Origin: Ferrimonas marina
GTDB lineage: Bacteria > Pseudomonadota > Gammaproteobacteria > Enterobacterales > Shewanellaceae
Assembly: GCF_900129905.1 (NCBI RefSeq)
Contig: NZ_FQXG01000004.1
Coordinates: forward strand, 186,001 to 250,000
DNA length: 64,000 nt
Direction: 5' to 3'
The notes below the pieces were generated by a model. It worked only from the letters and a program-made list of their open reading frames with translations. It ran no database searches and was not told the DNA's origin. A program made the translations under genes and the position numbers. Positions within the stretch are counted from its first letter, which is position 1. Each line of letters begins with the position of its first letter. Of the stretch, positions 1 to 10,400 are shown piece by piece.

Positions 1-825
1 GTCCTTCACCACGGAGAACACGTCATCGGTGCGCCCCAGGTAGTTTACTGCGCCTTCGTCGTGCCAGACTTGCAGCTGTTCAGGGCTGATCGCCTGGGGG
101 TTACCCTCATCGGTGAAACCCAGCAGGGAGAACTCGAGCTTGGGGGTCTCGATGCCGGCCCGAGCCTTGAAGTCATAGTGCGCCCGCACCTTCTCCGCGG
201 CTTTGACGAACTCGGCAATCCCCTTGCTGTAGATCATGCGTGACACCACGATAAAGCGCACCACCCCATCGTCCGGCGCCGCATGGGGGCGGAAGTGACC
301 CAACCGGATCCCGATGCCATTGGTTCGGGAGGTCTTGCTCTCCTTGACCAGGCCATGCTTGAGGTAGGTATCGAGGTCGTGGCCGTTCTGAAACACGGTG
401 TGCTGTGCCCGCGGCTGGGTGAGCTTCAGCATGCTTTTGCCCACCAGAGACTTGAGTCCAGAGTCCAGGAACACCTGACCCAGGCCCGCGACGCTGTTCA
501 CCACAGGAATGCCCAATGCCCGGGCCGCCATGGTGGAATAGATGTTGACCTTCACGGTGAAGTTCAACACGCAGTCCGGCTTGTGCTCTTTGAACACCCG
601 ATAAAAGGTGCTTAAGGTGCCGAACTCCTTGATCAGGTTCATCCCGGTTCGATCCATCTGTACCGGCACGAACCCACAGCCATACTCAACGAGCTTACTG
701 GAGGTGTCGTCTTCCGGGGCAACAACGGTCACGCTGTTGCCGTCCCGCATGAACTCCGTGATGGAGGCGAGAAAGAAGTTGTGGACGAACCAGGATGTGT
801 TGGAAACGATAACAATGCGACGCAA
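1..825 (-). CDS. GT-B glycosyltransferase (GT4-like), 3' end outside window
   Basis: Reading the minus strand from 825 to the left edge gives 275 codons without a stop, beginning TTG-CGT-CGC (RRIVIVSNTSWFVHNFF...). The TTG start lies two bases after the TGA of the upstream gene, so it is probably translationally coupled; the next in-frame ATG is about 25 codons in and would cut off the first beta strand. The fold looks GT-B: an N-terminal half with a glycine-rich loop (GLGQVFLDSG), then the start of a donor domain (RFIVVSRMIYSKGIAEFVKAA) typical of GT4 enzymes. It probably adds a sugar to the lipid-linked polysaccharide repeat on the cytoplasmic face. Sugar and linkage cannot be read from the sequence. 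The gene is cut by the window edge. Confidence 0.82.
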   Translation of the reverse strand, partial: MRRIVIVSNTSWFVHNFFLASITEFMRDGNSVTVVAPEDDTSSKLVEYGCGFVPVQMDRTGMNLIKEFGTLSTFYRVFKEHKPDCVLNFTVKVNIYSTMAARALGIPVVNSVAGLGQVFLDSGLKSLVGKSMLKLTQPRAQHTVFQNGHDLDTYLKHGLVKESKTSRTNGIGIRLGHFRPHAAPDDGVVRFIVVSRMIYSKGIAEFVKAAEKVRAHYDFKARAGIETPKLEFSLLGFTDEGNPQAISPEQLQVWHDEGAVNYLGRTDDVFSVVKD

Positions 826-826
826 A

Positions 827-1723
827 TCAAATCTCTTTCAATGCTTTTAGATACCAGCCAAGCGACCGGCTCTTCAGCGCCAGATACAGCCAATTGATGG
901 TCTTATAGGGGTAAGCGGCTAAGCGAACCTTCAAAGGCAATCGGGCAATGGTTCGGTAGCCATTGCGCACCATGAAATACAGTCGCTGCCCGGCCAACTG
1001 GGCCGAGGAGCGGGGGCAATCATGAACGAAGTCCAGTCCAGGGTCAAAAACGATACCCTGGCCCGCCTTGCCCATATCAAGACAAAAAGCGATGTCATCC
1101 CAGTAGAGGAAGAAGTCACTTTGTGGCAGGACGCCGGTCTGTTCCAGCACTTTGCGCTGGACAAACATACCGACAAAGGAGGCCGCCAGGATCGGCTCAA
1201 TCCCGTTAGCGGAGAGCGAATCACCTTGAATCTGGGACGGACGTCCGCCACTCAGCCAGTTGCTCAACGCCTTGCGAACACTGGGCTGCGCCATCGGCCG
1301 GTTCATCGGGCAGAGATCGCCATTGGGGAAGCTCACCTTGGCGCTGACCATCCCCCCGGGATAGACGCCCGCTTCGACGCGCTGCTTGAACAGGGTCAGT
1401 GACTCCGGCTTGGGATAGCTGTCATCATCTGAGATGACTAACCAATCTCCGAGCTGATGATCGCGAGCGTACTGGATGCCCAGGTGAAAACCACCGGCAC
1501 CACCGAGGTTTTCCTCAGTTCGGATCACATGAAGCATACCGCCCAGGGCTTTCTTGGCTGCTTGGAGGTACTCCTCGGTGCCATCGGTTGAAGCGTTATC
1601 AACCACGACCAGGCTATCCACCCCTGCCCGGTTGTAGGCTTGGATCGTTTCCTTCAGGGCATCCCTGCGATTGTATGTCACGACCACGGCCGCTAAGGAT
1701 GTCTTGAAGTTGCTTGGCGTCAT
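827..1723 (-). CDS. GT2 glycosyltransferase, possibly galactofuranosyltransferase
   Basis: A 298-residue GT-A enzyme. It has the nucleotide-binding N-terminus (VVVTYNRRDALKETI), a VVDNASTDGT loop, the ENLGGAGGF segment around residue 72, and a DDD metal-binding triad (ISDDDSYPKPES) near residue 98. NLGGAGGF followed by DDD is characteristic of the rhamnosyl/galactofuranosyl branch of GT2. The ATG overlaps the stop of the UDP-galactopyranose mutase gene by four bases (ATGA). Inference: because it is coupled to glf, it may be the transferase that uses UDP-Galf; a rhamnosyltransferase role is the alternative, but no rmlC/rmlD is visible in the window. Confidence 0.88.
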   Translation of the reverse strand: MTPSNFKTSLAAVVVTYNRRDALKETIQAYNRAGVDSLVVVDNASTDGTEEYLQAAKKALGGMLHVIRTEENLGGAGGFHLGIQYARDHQLGDWLVISDDDSYPKPESLTLFKQRVEAGVYPGGMVSAKVSFPNGDLCPMNRPMAQPSVRKALSNWLSGGRPSQIQGDSLSANGIEPILAASFVGMFVQRKVLEQTGVLPQSDFFLYWDDIAFCLDMGKAGQGIVFDPGLDFVHDCPRSSAQLAGQRLYFMVRNGYRTIARLPLKVRLAAYPYKTINWLYLALKSRSLGWYLKALKEI

Positions 1724-2877
1724 TTCAATGGTTCAACAAAAAAAGCTGGAATCGGTGTGCCCTCGGCGAGATGGTGGGCCGCTTGCCGAGCGGCATCGAG
1801 CGCCTCCCGTATGGTCACATCCATATCGAGGTAGCGGTATGTCCCCAGGCGTCCGACAAAGCTCACCCCCCGCGAGCCGCGCGCAAGCTTAACATACTCC
1901 GCCAGGGCATTCTGCTCTTTGAGCAGGCGCACCGGGTAATACGGCACGTCACCGGGCTGGTGTTCGCGGCTGACCTCCCGGTAGACCGTGGTTTTCTCGT
2001 GACTCTCCCAGGGCGCAAAATGCTTGTGCTCGGTAATCCGGGTATAGTCGACGGCTTCGTCGCCGTAATTCATCACTGCACACCCCTGGTAGTCTCCGTC
2101 GTGGGTCTCACGATGAAAATCCAGGGTGCGATAGCCTAAGCGACCAAAGCGGTTCTCAAAGAAGCTATCGATGGGGCCAGAATAGAAGATATGGTCGAAG
2201 GTGGACGCCATCCCAGGGTCAAATCGACTCTCCAGTCTTACCTCAATATTGGGGTGGGTCAGGATCCGCTCAACCAGAATGGTATAGCCCTCTTCCGGTA
2301 TCCCCTGGAAGCGGTGGCTGAAGTAGTTATCGTCGTAGTTAAACCGAACCGGCAACCGCTTCAAGATGCTGGCGGGCAGCTCAGTGGGCGATCGCCCCCA
2401 CTGCTTGAGGGTGTAACCCTTAAAGAAGGCCTCGTACAGCTCTCGACCGACAAACCTCAGCGCCTGCTCTTCGAAGGATTGAGGTTCCCCGATGCTGTCA
2501 TCGGCTTTCGCGGCCAAAAAACGGCGGGCCTCTGCGGGGCTCAGTGTAGTGCCGAAGAACTGGTTAATGGTATGGAGATTGATAGGGAGCGAGTACACCG
2601 CACCTTGTGTCGTGGCCTTGACCCGATTGACGTAAGGCTTAAAGGTGCCCCAGCGTTGCACGTAATCCCACACCTCCTCATCATCGGTATGAAAGATATG
2701 GGGGCCATAGCTATGAACCATCACACCGGTTTCACTGTCGCGTTCGGTATGGCAGTTGCCCGCAACATGGCTGCGCTCTTCAAACACCACAACCTCGTGG
2801 CCCAGCTCGGCGAGATGGCGGGCAATCACCGCATTGGAAAAGCCAGCCCCAACACATGCCAGTTTACAATTAGGCAC
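1720..2877 (-). CDS. glf: UDP-galactopyranose mutase
   Basis: A 385-residue flavoenzyme that interconverts UDP-Galp and UDP-Galf in the cytoplasm, supplying galactofuranose for surface polysaccharides. The sequence shows an N-terminal FAD Rossmann motif (CVGAGFSNAVIARHLAELG), the ERRSHVAGN-type segment (FEERSHVAGNCHT), the HSYGPHIFHT motif of Glf, and the GYTLKQWGRSPTELP core that surrounds the substrate. Length is slightly above E. coli Glf (about 367). The stop overlaps the next glycosyltransferase by four bases, and the start overlaps the upstream GT2 by eight. The family assignment is firm; the role in this locus (Galf in the repeat) is inferred from context. Confidence 0.96.
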   Translation of the reverse strand: MPNCKLACVGAGFSNAVIARHLAELGHEVVVFEERSHVAGNCHTERDSETGVMVHSYGPHIFHTDDEEVWDYVQRWGTFKPYVNRVKATTQGAVYSLPINLHTINQFFGTTLSPAEARRFLAAKADDSIGEPQSFEEQALRFVGRELYEAFFKGYTLKQWGRSPTELPASILKRLPVRFNYDDNYFSHRFQGIPEEGYTILVERILTHPNIEVRLESRFDPGMASTFDHIFYSGPIDSFFENRFGRLGYRTLDFHRETHDGDYQGCAVMNYGDEAVDYTRITEHKHFAPWESHEKTTVYREVSREHQPGDVPYYPVRLLKEQNALAEYVKLARGSRGVSFVGRLGTYRYLDMDVTIREALDAARQAAHHLAEGTPIPAFFVEPLK

Positions 2878-3718
2878 CGGAGGCCCTCCCTTGATTTAGC
2901 CGGAAACAGAAGCGCAGCAAAAGGTTTTTTGCACGATACCAAAGCCTGACGCGCCACCAGCTGCACATCCGCTGAAGCAGGGTTCGCTGATCATGCGCTT
3001 CGATAACTTGTTGAGCAAAATGCAGGTGTTTCGCCTTATCGGACACCGAGTTACTCAAGGTCGGCACCGGTGTGGCGACCCGGATGTGGTAATTGGCCAA
3101 AAATCCCGGCAGCTTGCCTATGCTATGGCGCTGCAACAGCCGAATATGAAAATCCAGGTCGCCGCAGACCCGCAAGCGTTCGTCATAGAGGCCGATCTCA
3201 TCGTGAACGGCATAGCGGTAAAGAAAGGCGATCGGCACAAACTGATTGGCGACGAAGAAATCGTCTCGAAGAAAATGGGCAACCGCAGGATTAAAGGGCC
3301 GACTAGAGAGGGTAGTTACCCTGCCCTCCTCCACTTTTTCAAACACCTGCTGGATGTTGCACACCACCCCCGTCTCTTTCTCGTGGCCATCGAGGTAGCC
3401 AACGGCCTCAGAGAGGAACTCAGGTTGCCAGCTGTCATCATCATCGTGCACGACCACATATCGGGCTTGATGGGCGCGCAGTGCAGAGTTGGTGGCCGCT
3501 TCCATGCCCAGGCTGTGTGGATGGTGAATCACCTTACGTCGGTCATTGGGTGAGGCGGCAAGAATGGCGTCGAGCACATCTGGGTTACCGCCGTCATTGA
3601 CGACCAGGTGCAGATAATCGGAGAAGCTTTGCTGGTCAACACTGTCCAGGGCTCGCACGAGCAATTCCGGACGGTCCTTCGTCCGGGTAATGATCAATAC
3701 TGAAGTCACTCGGTTCAA
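2870..3718 (-). CDS. GT2 family glycosyltransferase
   Basis: A 282-residue GT-A glycosyltransferase. It begins with a nucleotide-binding strand (SVLIITRTKDRPELLVRALDS), then LVVNDGGN, and a DDDDS metal-binding motif near residue 94 (VVVHDDDDSWQPEF). A later CGDLDFHIRL segment resembles the acceptor-side acidic motif of GT2 enzymes. The C-terminus is rich in Arg and Trp (WWRVRLWYRAKNLLLRF), which may bind the membrane. Its ATG overlaps the stop of the preceding GT14-like gene by four bases. Donor and acceptor are unknown. Confidence 0.88.
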   Translation of the reverse strand: MNRVTSVLIITRTKDRPELLVRALDSVDQQSFSDYLHLVVNDGGNPDVLDAILAASPNDRRKVIHHPHSLGMEAATNSALRAHQARYVVVHDDDDSWQPEFLSEAVGYLDGHEKETGVVCNIQQVFEKVEEGRVTTLSSRPFNPAVAHFLRDDFFVANQFVPIAFLYRYAVHDEIGLYDERLRVCGDLDFHIRLLQRHSIGKLPGFLANYHIRVATPVPTLSNSVSDKAKHLHFAQQVIEAHDQRTLLQRMCSWWRVRLWYRAKNLLLRFCFRLNQGRASGA

Positions 3719-5187
3719 GCCTTACCTTGCGCCGCCGCTGCCTTCAGATAGAGATTTTCCTTGAGGCTTTCCTCCACCGACTCAATGAACTGGTCGACGT
3801 CTTCCACCGACAGGCGCTTATATTGGCAGGCGTGTTTGCTCAGGTAGCGCTCCAGCTTCTTGGACTCCCGGATGTCCTCGAGGGTCATGGTGCTATGGTC
3901 TACCAGTTCGATAAACGCAACGCTGTCCACGTCCTTGAGTGAGTCAATGTACCCTTCCAGCTTTCGGAAGCCATACTTGAAGGCAAAGCCTTTGGGCGAT
4001 ACCAGTGCAATCTGGGCCAGAAACTCCTGCCAGTCGTAATCACGCAGTGCAACGTCATCCACGCCGTAGTTGCTCAGTGGTGCTTCGTCGTTGTAATCGA
4101 TTAACTCATCGGCCAGCAGTTCACCGTAAACACGAAACTCCGGGAAGTCCGCCTTCACCTGCTGCTTAAAAGCCGATAACGTCTTGGAGCAGTTCTTGGA
4201 CTCAATGAAAACGACTACCGGCAGCGGGTAATCGCCCATCCAGTGCTTGAAGGTATCGCACTTGAACCAGTTGCCCTCTTCAGAAAAATCAGATCTTTCT
4301 TCGGTATCCACCACGTTAGAGTCACTCTGATAGATCCCCTTTAGACGCTTAAGGAGAGCGCTATCTGTATGCTTGACTTTTCGAGTGAAAAATTTACCGC
4401 TTCGTGAACTATCGGCAAGTTCCTTGAAATCGTAACGCGTGTAAACCTTCGGTATACCTGTCCAATTAAACCGATAGTTCATTAGCGGAGCTCTAATATC
4501 TCTGCGACTATCAACTAAGTTACCAACCAGTGTTTGGAAAAAAAACTCGTCGGGGATCCAGGTCGTCTTGGCGAAATCAAACAGGTTATGCTCTTCAACC
4601 ACATTCAGGATCTGGCAAATCATAGGCATGGAGAGCGTCCACCACTGTGACCCCATGTACATGGTATTACCAAAAGGAAACTGGCGGGAGACTCCGAAAA
4701 GTCGCTGAATTTTTACAGAAAGGCTAAAGAGTCTTGGCGTTTTCCGCCAATTGAGATAGTGGTAAAAGCTCCAACGCCCGCTCTCCAATCCAGCTTTAAC
4801 CCACTGGCGCTTTCTAATATCCACGCATTCAACAAACTGGCTACCATTGTTGGCTTCCAAGTACTTTATTAGATTGCCGCGCTCGCTGATCGGGAAGCAG
4901 CTGCCGCTCAACAGCGTGACATAGTCAGGCTGACTTTCACATCGACGAAGCGCCTCCATGCCATTCAATGTCGCCTTTACGATGGAAGCTTCCCCCCACT
5001 CCACTTCAACTTGCTCTGCAAAGATTACCGACGGGTAATGTTGACGGATCAGCTTGATATCTTCGTGGTGTGGGGTCTTAAGATCGTAATGCAGGGCCAC
5101 GACGTCATCGTGGTGAGTCAGTGTGTCCAGCAGTGGCCGGAGCTTTTCAAATGGCTCATGAGCGAGCACGATAAAACCGAGTTTCAT
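3715..5187 (-). CDS. GT14-like (core-2/I-branching type) glycosyltransferase with C-terminal extension
   Basis: A 490-residue protein. Residues 1-290 match the core-2/I-branching beta-1,6-GlcNAc-transferase/xylosyltransferase fold (GT14): MKLGFIVLAHEPFEKL at the N-terminus, VTLLSGSCFPIS near 110, GSQWWTLS near 180 and WIPDEFFFQTL near 215. The remaining ~190 residues form an extra acidic domain of the kind found in bacterial GT14 proteins annotated with DUF5928; I do not know its role. In family members the N-terminal half transfers GlcNAc or Xyl to make a branch. The gene is followed after one base by the next GT gene upstream. Base composition is intermediate between the AT-rich block (5.2-14.5 kb) and the flanking GC-rich genes. 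Confidence 0.82.
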   Translation of the reverse strand: MKLGFIVLAHEPFEKLRPLLDTLTHHDDVVALHYDLKTPHHEDIKLIRQHYPSVIFAEQVEVEWGEASIVKATLNGMEALRRCESQPDYVTLLSGSCFPISERGNLIKYLEANNGSQFVECVDIRKRQWVKAGLESGRWSFYHYLNWRKTPRLFSLSVKIQRLFGVSRQFPFGNTMYMGSQWWTLSMPMICQILNVVEEHNLFDFAKTTWIPDEFFFQTLVGNLVDSRRDIRAPLMNYRFNWTGIPKVYTRYDFKELADSSRSGKFFTRKVKHTDSALLKRLKGIYQSDSNVVDTEERSDFSEEGNWFKCDTFKHWMGDYPLPVVVFIESKNCSKTLSAFKQQVKADFPEFRVYGELLADELIDYNDEAPLSNYGVDDVALRDYDWQEFLAQIALVSPKGFAFKYGFRKLEGYIDSLKDVDSVAFIELVDHSTMTLEDIRESKKLERYLSKHACQYKRLSVEDVDQFIESVEESLKENLYLKAAAAQGKA

Positions 5188-5188
5188 A

Positions 5189-6202
5189 CTATCGCCACTC
5201 GTTTGCTTTAATTAAACCTAATTGGTCGAGTTGTTGCCAACCCTTGTACTCGATACTCATGTCATCGCAGTAGTTCTGAGAATCTTTCAGGAACTGGAGG
5301 TAACGCTTGTACTCAGCCGAATCACCATAGTGCTGTCCTCGCTCCATCTCCTCAACCATCTTCTCTTGAAATGCCGCGATGAACTTGAAGTGCAACACCG
5401 CACCGGTAAGCCCGTGCTTGAACCCCCCGTTTAATCGACGCGGAATAGCCATGTGCATGGACGACAAATAGGAGTAGTACCATTTCCACTTAACCAGCGG
5501 GGTCTTGTTGATAGCAGGTGCTGCAATTGGGTTGTCCTTGAACATTGTACGTAGGCGGACACCACCTTGGCACCAAAGGGAGTTGTAACGATGATTCTCG
5601 GTAAAGAAGTAACCGTACTTGTCAAAGTAGGGGTTTACCTCCAAGGGGTTTGTTCCTGGGAGGTAATTGGAATCAGACAGGCTACCTTTACCGTACATGT
5701 CGACCATCAAGGTAAAAAAGGATGGGCGATGGTTAGAGTCTAGGTACGTAGTCAAGTCATAGAGGTCCAGCACATCTGACTTGGGGTACACTAGGAATTC
5801 GTCGGGATCACAGGTAACGCACCAGTGGCCAGTTCCATGTTTTCTAAGCAGATGGTTAAGCCAATGCATACCAAAGTTGGAGGCCTTGTAGCTAGCCTCC
5901 GTATAATACACGGTAACATCATCATGACTTGACACTAACTCCTGGAAACTGTCGTCAGACCCATTATCAACGAAAAAGAAGTGCTTAACCCCTAAGTTCC
6001 GGTAATAATCTAGGAAAAATTCAATACGATGAGCCTCATTCCGTAGGGTGCAGAATAAAAGGATGTCTTTTGCACCAACACTCTTAGACTTATCACTGAT
6101 CAATCTCAGACTACGTCCATGCCAGAGTGAATAACCAAAAAACCTAAGCAACTCAATTATGTTGCTCAGTAAAGCTGTGATTCTTTTTATTAACCTTAAC
6201 AT
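5189..6202 (-). CDS. Glycosyltransferase, Glyco_tranf_2_4/GT92-like
   Basis: A 337-residue protein with the features of the PF13704-type GT2 relatives: LLFCTLRNEAHRIEFFLDYY near residue 48, a GVKHFFFVDNGSDDSF loop, and a CDPDEFLVYP metal-binding segment near residue 135. An N-terminal hydrophobic stretch (ITALLSNIIELLRFFGYSLW) may attach it to the membrane. It lies one base from the GT14-like gene and 13 bases from the sulfotransferase gene, within the same operon. Sugar specificity is unknown. Base composition is AT-rich relative to the flanking chromosome. Confidence 0.82.
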   Translation of the reverse strand: MLRLIKRITALLSNIIELLRFFGYSLWHGRSLRLISDKSKSVGAKDILLFCTLRNEAHRIEFFLDYYRNLGVKHFFFVDNGSDDSFQELVSSHDDVTVYYTEASYKASNFGMHWLNHLLRKHGTGHWCVTCDPDEFLVYPKSDVLDLYDLTTYLDSNHRPSFFTLMVDMYGKGSLSDSNYLPGTNPLEVNPYFDKYGYFFTENHRYNSLWCQGGVRLRTMFKDNPIAAPAINKTPLVKWKWYYSYLSSMHMAIPRRLNGGFKHGLTGAVLHFKFIAAFQEKMVEEMERGQHYGDSAEYKRYLQFLKDSQNYCDDMSIEYKGWQQLDQLGLIKANEWR

Positions 6203-6215
6203 TCGAAGACCATAT

Positions 6216-7373
6216 CTACTTTTTTGCCTTGAACTCTTTTAACTTCTTATCAATGAATGGACCTTTGGGGCGAAGCCTCTTCGCCTGTTCCATCAACTTA
6301 ATGGCAAAGTCCAGGTCCTCTGACTCCAACTTAAGCGCAGCGTCTCTGAGCAAATCCGCGCTGTCATTTTTCTCATCATCTATATGATTGAACTGCTGGT
6401 TGAGATAGTGAGAGAACGAAGAGAGATCACTGTTGCCTAAGGTAACAGCATCAAGATGCTCCGAGGTATACTTATAATGAGGGTAGCTCACTCCAAAATC
6501 ACGTTCTAGCTTGCTAAGTTCACGATTTATTTTGTCACTGAAGGTTTTGTCGAAAGGTACTTCCAATGACAATTTACTTCCCTTAGCTTCCTTAAGGAAC
6601 CTAACATAATTTATATTCCTTTCTGGATTTCTCACACCGTTTTTGACGGAAGGACAAACAGCGTTAAGCCTCTCAAGAAGGTTGAAGCCAACATTACTAA
6701 TCGATGAATTTGCCTTCAACTCTTCGTCAAGTTCTATCGGCGTAGAAAAGATGGAATTTATGAAGTATTGAACAAAACCTGTTTCGCTGCGAACTGCATC
6801 CTCAAATCTTAGCAACGTCACATTGTCACTACCAAATACACGGCAAAGCTCCTTTATCTTTGCATGGTACCTAGGCAATATATAATCAAACTTCCATTCA
6901 CCAATCACAGCCCTTCCCGTTTTTACTGCTTCTTGAAGGTCAGACAGGATTAAAGATTTTGGATCACGGAGATAGTAGACAATCAGGAACTCAGAAAACT
7001 TTCGAGAGAAGTGTTCCTTTAATCTTTCAAGCGACTTTTCACTGAGATCAGAAATGTGTTCTCCTGAAAGGAGGAATGTATCACATTTACTATTCTCTAT
7101 TTCTTCCTCAATGGCTTTAAGGACCTGCCGAGATTCGAGTTCTATTTTTTCAAGTGTCTTACCTTCGACGATGTTGTTATGTAGCGTTTCGGGCTTTTCA
7201 TGGAAAGCGTTCCTGATGCTGGGGCCATGATCGAAATTATATTCAAAGTAATGAACATTGCATTCATTTTTTATAATGTTGCGATTTTTAAAAATGTTTC
7301 TCTGAATTGAAGTGCTGCCTGTTTTGTATGGGCCCACATGCAGTATCAATTTTTTAGCTGTAGTATTACTCAT
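6216..7373 (-). CDS. Sulfotransferase-like protein with C-terminal TPR-like tail
   Basis: A 385-residue protein. Residues 9-22 (LILHVGPYKTGSTS) form a PAPS-type 5'-phosphosulfate loop, and LRDPKSLILSD (135-145) fits the 3'-phosphate-binding Arg/Ser motif. It probably transfers sulfate from PAPS to a sugar hydroxyl in the cytoplasm. After the catalytic domain comes a separate helical tail (about 338-385) whose core reads LDFAIKLMEQAKRLRPKGPF. This tail is nearly repeated in the proteins at 7401-10844 and 32436-33449. The gene is strongly AT-rich. The sulfotransferase call rests on the P-loop and the overall pattern; whether the acceptor is the polysaccharide made here is inferred from location. 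Confidence 0.8.
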   Translation of the reverse strand: MSNTTAKKLILHVGPYKTGSTSIQRNIFKNRNIIKNECNVHYFEYNFDHGPSIRNAFHEKPETLHNNIVEGKTLEKIELESRQVLKAIEEEIENSKCDTFLLSGEHISDLSEKSLERLKEHFSRKFSEFLIVYYLRDPKSLILSDLQEAVKTGRAVIGEWKFDYILPRYHAKIKELCRVFGSDNVTLLRFEDAVRSETGFVQYFINSIFSTPIELDEELKANSSISNVGFNLLERLNAVCPSVKNGVRNPERNINYVRFLKEAKGSKLSLEVPFDKTFSDKINRELSKLERDFGVSYPHYKYTSEHLDAVTLGNSDLSSFSHYLNQQFNHIDDEKNDSADLLRDAALKLESEDLDFAIKLMEQAKRLRPKGPFIDKKLKEFKAKK

Positions 7374-7400
7374 TTATCAACCCAATGCTAAATACTAGAT

Positions 7401-10400
7401 TCAGTTGTTTGATTTTAATTTTGACAACTTTTGCAGAATAAAAGGACCGTTTGGCCTGATGAGCTTAGCTAACTCTAAAATTTCAATGGCCTTACTAATC
7501 TCTCCTTTGCTTTCGGCCTGCTTGGCTAGTTCACGAATCAATGGAATTTTCTCATCAAGCTCTAATAGTTTTTCGTTTGTATGGCTTAATAGAGAAAGCA
7601 CATCTTGCTGCTCTAATGAAATAAGTGACTTCCCATCAACAGATACAGGTGTGATTCGTTTATACGTAAACCGTCCAATTCTAGACTCAATATACTCTAG
7701 CCCTTTATTAACATCATCACATTCTGATTGAGTCACACCAAATAAGATCTTTGTGGTATCCCCTGGTATGGAATTAATGATTTCAGAAAAAAGCATCGAG
7801 CGGTTGCTCCCCTTTTTACTAACCTCATTGTTCCAATTGGCAAACTTTAGTGCAGTGTCTGACAGAGACTCATTTTGTCTCAATTCGCGAATCGATACCG
7901 AGCTATTCAGCATGCAATTATTGACAAAATAGCTCATCAAACCATTTTTAATGGCTTCCTCAAAAATATGAAACCTTACATTTTCTAAGCCGAAAACAGA
8001 ATCCAGTTTTTTGGGTATGTCTAAATATCGCTGCTTGAGAGATTTATTATATGACTGGTCAAGAAAGCCCGTACCGGAACGAACAATCTGCTTACAGTCA
8101 GACTGTTTCCAACTGATAGGCTCTCTAATAAAGTAATGAGTTTCAATATTATAGCCTAATGCCGTAAAGTACTTCTGCACTTTGATTAGCTCAGACTTTG
8201 AATACAAACTAATTTCTTCTGCAGAAATTACAGTTACTGGGTTCTTAATATTTGTGAATCGGCGTTCCCACTCCTTTGAACCGGAACATCCACTTTTGAA
8301 GAAATCTCTTAGCGAATACTTTCCGTGATATTCGTAAAAAGGTATAAATGCGACGCCTTTTTTCTTCAGACTGCCAGCTTCAGCCTCAAGAGAACGTTGA
8401 ATTGTAGTCGTCCCAGTTTTGTGAGCACCTACGTGAAGTATCAGAGTTCTCTCTTGCTTGTCTGAACTTTGATTCACCTTCATACTCCTATTATCCAACC
8501 TGATTAGTGGTCTATTAAGGTTTCTTGTGTTTTTTACCACCTCGGTTCGTCGCTGACTTAGATGGCGATTCTGACCAGATAGCATAGTATTATAGTACTT
8601 AGCTATTCTCCGACGGACTTTAATCGTAGCTGCAAAGCTTTGTTCACTCAGAGACTGATCATAGAACTGTTGAAATGTATTCTTTACTGAACCATCCTTG
8701 TTCATAAGATCCGCAAATCCATGCCCAAGAAAGTTTGCCCTCAGTCTTGTCAGTCCTTTATATCTCTTAGCATGACAAGCATCCATGTAATGAAACGGAT
8801 CATAGATAATGTAACCATTTAACTCAGACGCTGCACCATCACTGCAGGGGCCTTTCCAATCCAATGATCGCGCAAATTGATATCTTGTTTCAAAAGGTGC
8901 GAGATCTGAATTAAGGGTACTAATAGGGTAGTATAGTAGTACTCTTGAGTATTCTATTATATTGGCAAAACTGGATACGCCAAATGCCCCCATGGACATC
9001 CCATAGCCCAATATCTCTCCATATGAATTTATAACTGGCGCGGCACCTTTTATAAAATCAAGATACTTAGGGCTTCTGTACCAATTAGCTCTTCCAATGG
9101 ATGCAAAACTGAGTACATTATCACCATACTTTCGAACGAACTTGTAGCCCCAGGGATCTAGGTCTGGATCAGCCTTGGTATCTCTAGAAATAATTGCATC
9201 TTTATCAGCAGTACCAAAGGTTACAATCAATCTATCAGATGCACTAGTAAAGTCCCACTTTACTAATACGTCGTCAACTACCAGAGTTCCCTTGGTATTC
9301 CTACCGATAGACTGGAATGGTTCCTTTCGACTAGAACACTCAGTAGAAGATAGTATCTTTGCTTTTCCCTGGCGTTCACTGAAGCGTTTTTTGGCGGAGC
9401 TAATGTACTGCGAGAACTCGGCCATGCTTTCATCTGAAAAGAAAGATTCAACAAGCTCTTTTTGGAGCTTATTGAGCTTGGTTCTCTCTTCGTCATTGAC
9501 AATAAGTTTTTTTATACGCTCAAATAGATCCGCCACATTGACTGGAGAGAAGTTTCCTGCTAACCATCTAGATGCATCAGTTGAATCCTGTAAACCTACA
9601 ACTGGAAGTCCATTTTCGATTGCCCAACGACTTCCTATACCGCCACCTGGTGCATATGGAACGTTCAAGAATATATCGCATGCTGACAAGTATTCCTGAA
9701 AATCATCGACATACTCCATGCATACGATTTTTCTTGCTGATATTAGATGATCCAATCTTTCATCAATCGAATAACATTCATACAGTGAAGACTGTCCAAG
9801 TATGTGCCATACAACGTTATTCTCACTAATGAAAGAGACAATTTCTCTTAAGATTTCTGGTTTTTTCTTGAGCTGTAAACCAATTCTATCCCTACTTAGC
9901 GCACTAACGATTACCGTGCTCTCTGCACCGATATCAGACTTACTCATATTGAATTTTTTGTCTGGCGTAGCTCCTTTGAATGGCATGTAGACTGCACTGT
10001 CAAGGAACGGAAGCTTTTTTAGATTATCGGCATGATTCAGAAAAACGAGATCGAACTTGGACTTGAATGGAATAAAGCGACTATTTGTTTGACAGAGAAC
10101 AATAGGATAACTTTCAAATAGGACATTTGAAAGTGGCTCACACCCAATAGGCCCCGTAAATGTGACAACAAGGTTTGTATTTGATTTCTTCAGTAGCTCA
10201 ATACACTTAGAGACATCTTTACTTCCAACAAAAACATCTTCATTTAGTACTGTAATTTTTTCCTCGTCACCTTTGGTGAGATGCTTATAGAGTTTGTTGA
10301 CGCATTTACTTAATGATGTTTCATGTTTTCCATTGCGGTTGTCTAACGAAAATAGAATATTTACCTTTCTATGACCGCTTTCAATAAAACGCCTAACGGT